Shown here piece after piece: positions 63,813 through 64,000 of a stretch of DNA of 64,000 bases. The notes under the pieces are model-generated. The model searched no databases. It worked only from the letters and a program-made list of their open reading frames with translations, and was not told the DNA's origin. Position 1 is the stretch's first letter. Every line of letters begins with the position of its first letter. The position numbers and the translations under genes were made by a program. This DNA comes from Roseomonas aerilata DSM 19363 (GTDB lineage: Bacteria > Pseudomonadota > Alphaproteobacteria > Acetobacterales > Acetobacteraceae), in NCBI RefSeq assembly GCF_000711725.1, contig NZ_JONP01000015.1, positions 60,885-124,884 on the forward strand, written 5' to 3'.

Positions 63813-64000
63813 ATGGCCCTTCCAGCCCCGCGGGCTGATGCACTGGCCCGTGCATTGGCGACTTGCCGCTCCCAGTTTGTCACGGTCGGCATGTTCAGTC
63901 TCGTCGTGAACCTGCTGCAGCTCACCGTGTCGCTCTACATGATGCAGGTCTTCGACCGCGTGCTGGCGACGCGCAGCATCGACACGCTGCTCTGGCTTAC
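63813..64000 (+). CDS. Type I secretion system permease/ATPase (PrtD/HlyB-like), N-terminal part
   Basis: The first 62 residues are seen; the gene runs out of the window. The first helix (FVTVGMFSLVVNLLQLTVSLY) is followed by MMQVFDRVLATRSIDTLLWL, the conserved N-terminal signature of PrtD-type ABC exporters for proteases, lipases or RTX-like proteins. A GGAGAG RBS lies upstream of the ATG. A membrane fusion protein and an exported substrate should follow. Confidence 0.85.
   Translation, partial: MALPAPRADALARALATCRSQFVTVGMFSLVVNLLQLTVSLYMMQVFDRVLATRSIDTLLWL

Overview
The window is GC-rich (roughly 70 percent by eye) and densely packed, with many 4-nt start/stop overlaps. Gene content points to an alphaproteobacterium, most likely Rhodospirillales/Acetobacteraceae and Roseomonas-like. 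The signs are the dusB-ntrB-ntrC-ntrY-ntrX-hfq-hflX order, a fused IspDF, the rlpA-dacA-tmk-holB-metG-tatD order, Bug-type solute receptors and several peptide/opine-type ABC transporters. The taxonomic call is inference. No gene-free stretch exceeds 300 bases; the longest, 18594-18881, shows no clear element apart from the ribosome binding site of the gene after it.

1-4.3 kb is a peptide/nickel-type ABC transporter (end of a binding protein, two ATPases, two permeases). 4.3-17.3 kb is a complete C-P lyase (phosphonate) locus. phnF-M-G-H-I-J-K-L-N run on the plus strand. phnC-D-E-E run towards them on the minus strand, and the two operons meet at one shared CTAG stop. Divergent from phnF lie a hexapeptide acyltransferase of the phosphonate type and an alkaline-phosphatase-superfamily phosphodiesterase. 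Pho-box-like repeats with an 11-bp period precede both phnC and phnF, so PhoB control under phosphate starvation is likely. phnP and phnO are missing from the cluster.

17.4-22.6 kb is accessory catabolism: a 2-methylfumaryl-CoA isomerase-like CoA transferase, two Bug receptors and two pyrone-lactonase-type amidohydrolases. A tRNA-Ser(UGA) follows. 23-31.8 kb is housekeeping: murein enzymes (mltB, rlpA, dacA), tmk, holB, metG, tatD, a PhnP-like metallo-hydrolase and mazG. 31.8-43.4 kb on the minus strand is the nitrogen regulation and RNA block (dusB, ntrBC, ntrYX, a D-amino acid transaminase, a HAD phosphatase, hfq, hflX, an inositol monophosphatase). 43.5-51.5 kb holds ispDF, a histone-deacetylase-like protein, a thiolase, a flagellin, a two-domain cold-shock protein with a repeat linker, a D-amino-acid-oxidase-like flavoprotein and two subunits of a molybdenum hydroxylase without its large subunit. 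51.6-62.2 kb is a second peptide-type ABC transporter with four tandem paralogous binding proteins. The window ends with gtrA, a GT2 glycosyltransferase and the start of a type I secretion ABC transporter.

Most notable: the two Pho-box arrays and an overlapping palindrome; three genes (phnE, hflX, the HDAC-like gene) whose conserved N-termini lie upstream of any ATG/GTG/TTG, so that CTG starts are implied; the two convergent pairs that share a CTAG stop; the RG-rich 48-bp repeat inside the cold-shock protein; and the four-receptor transporter.
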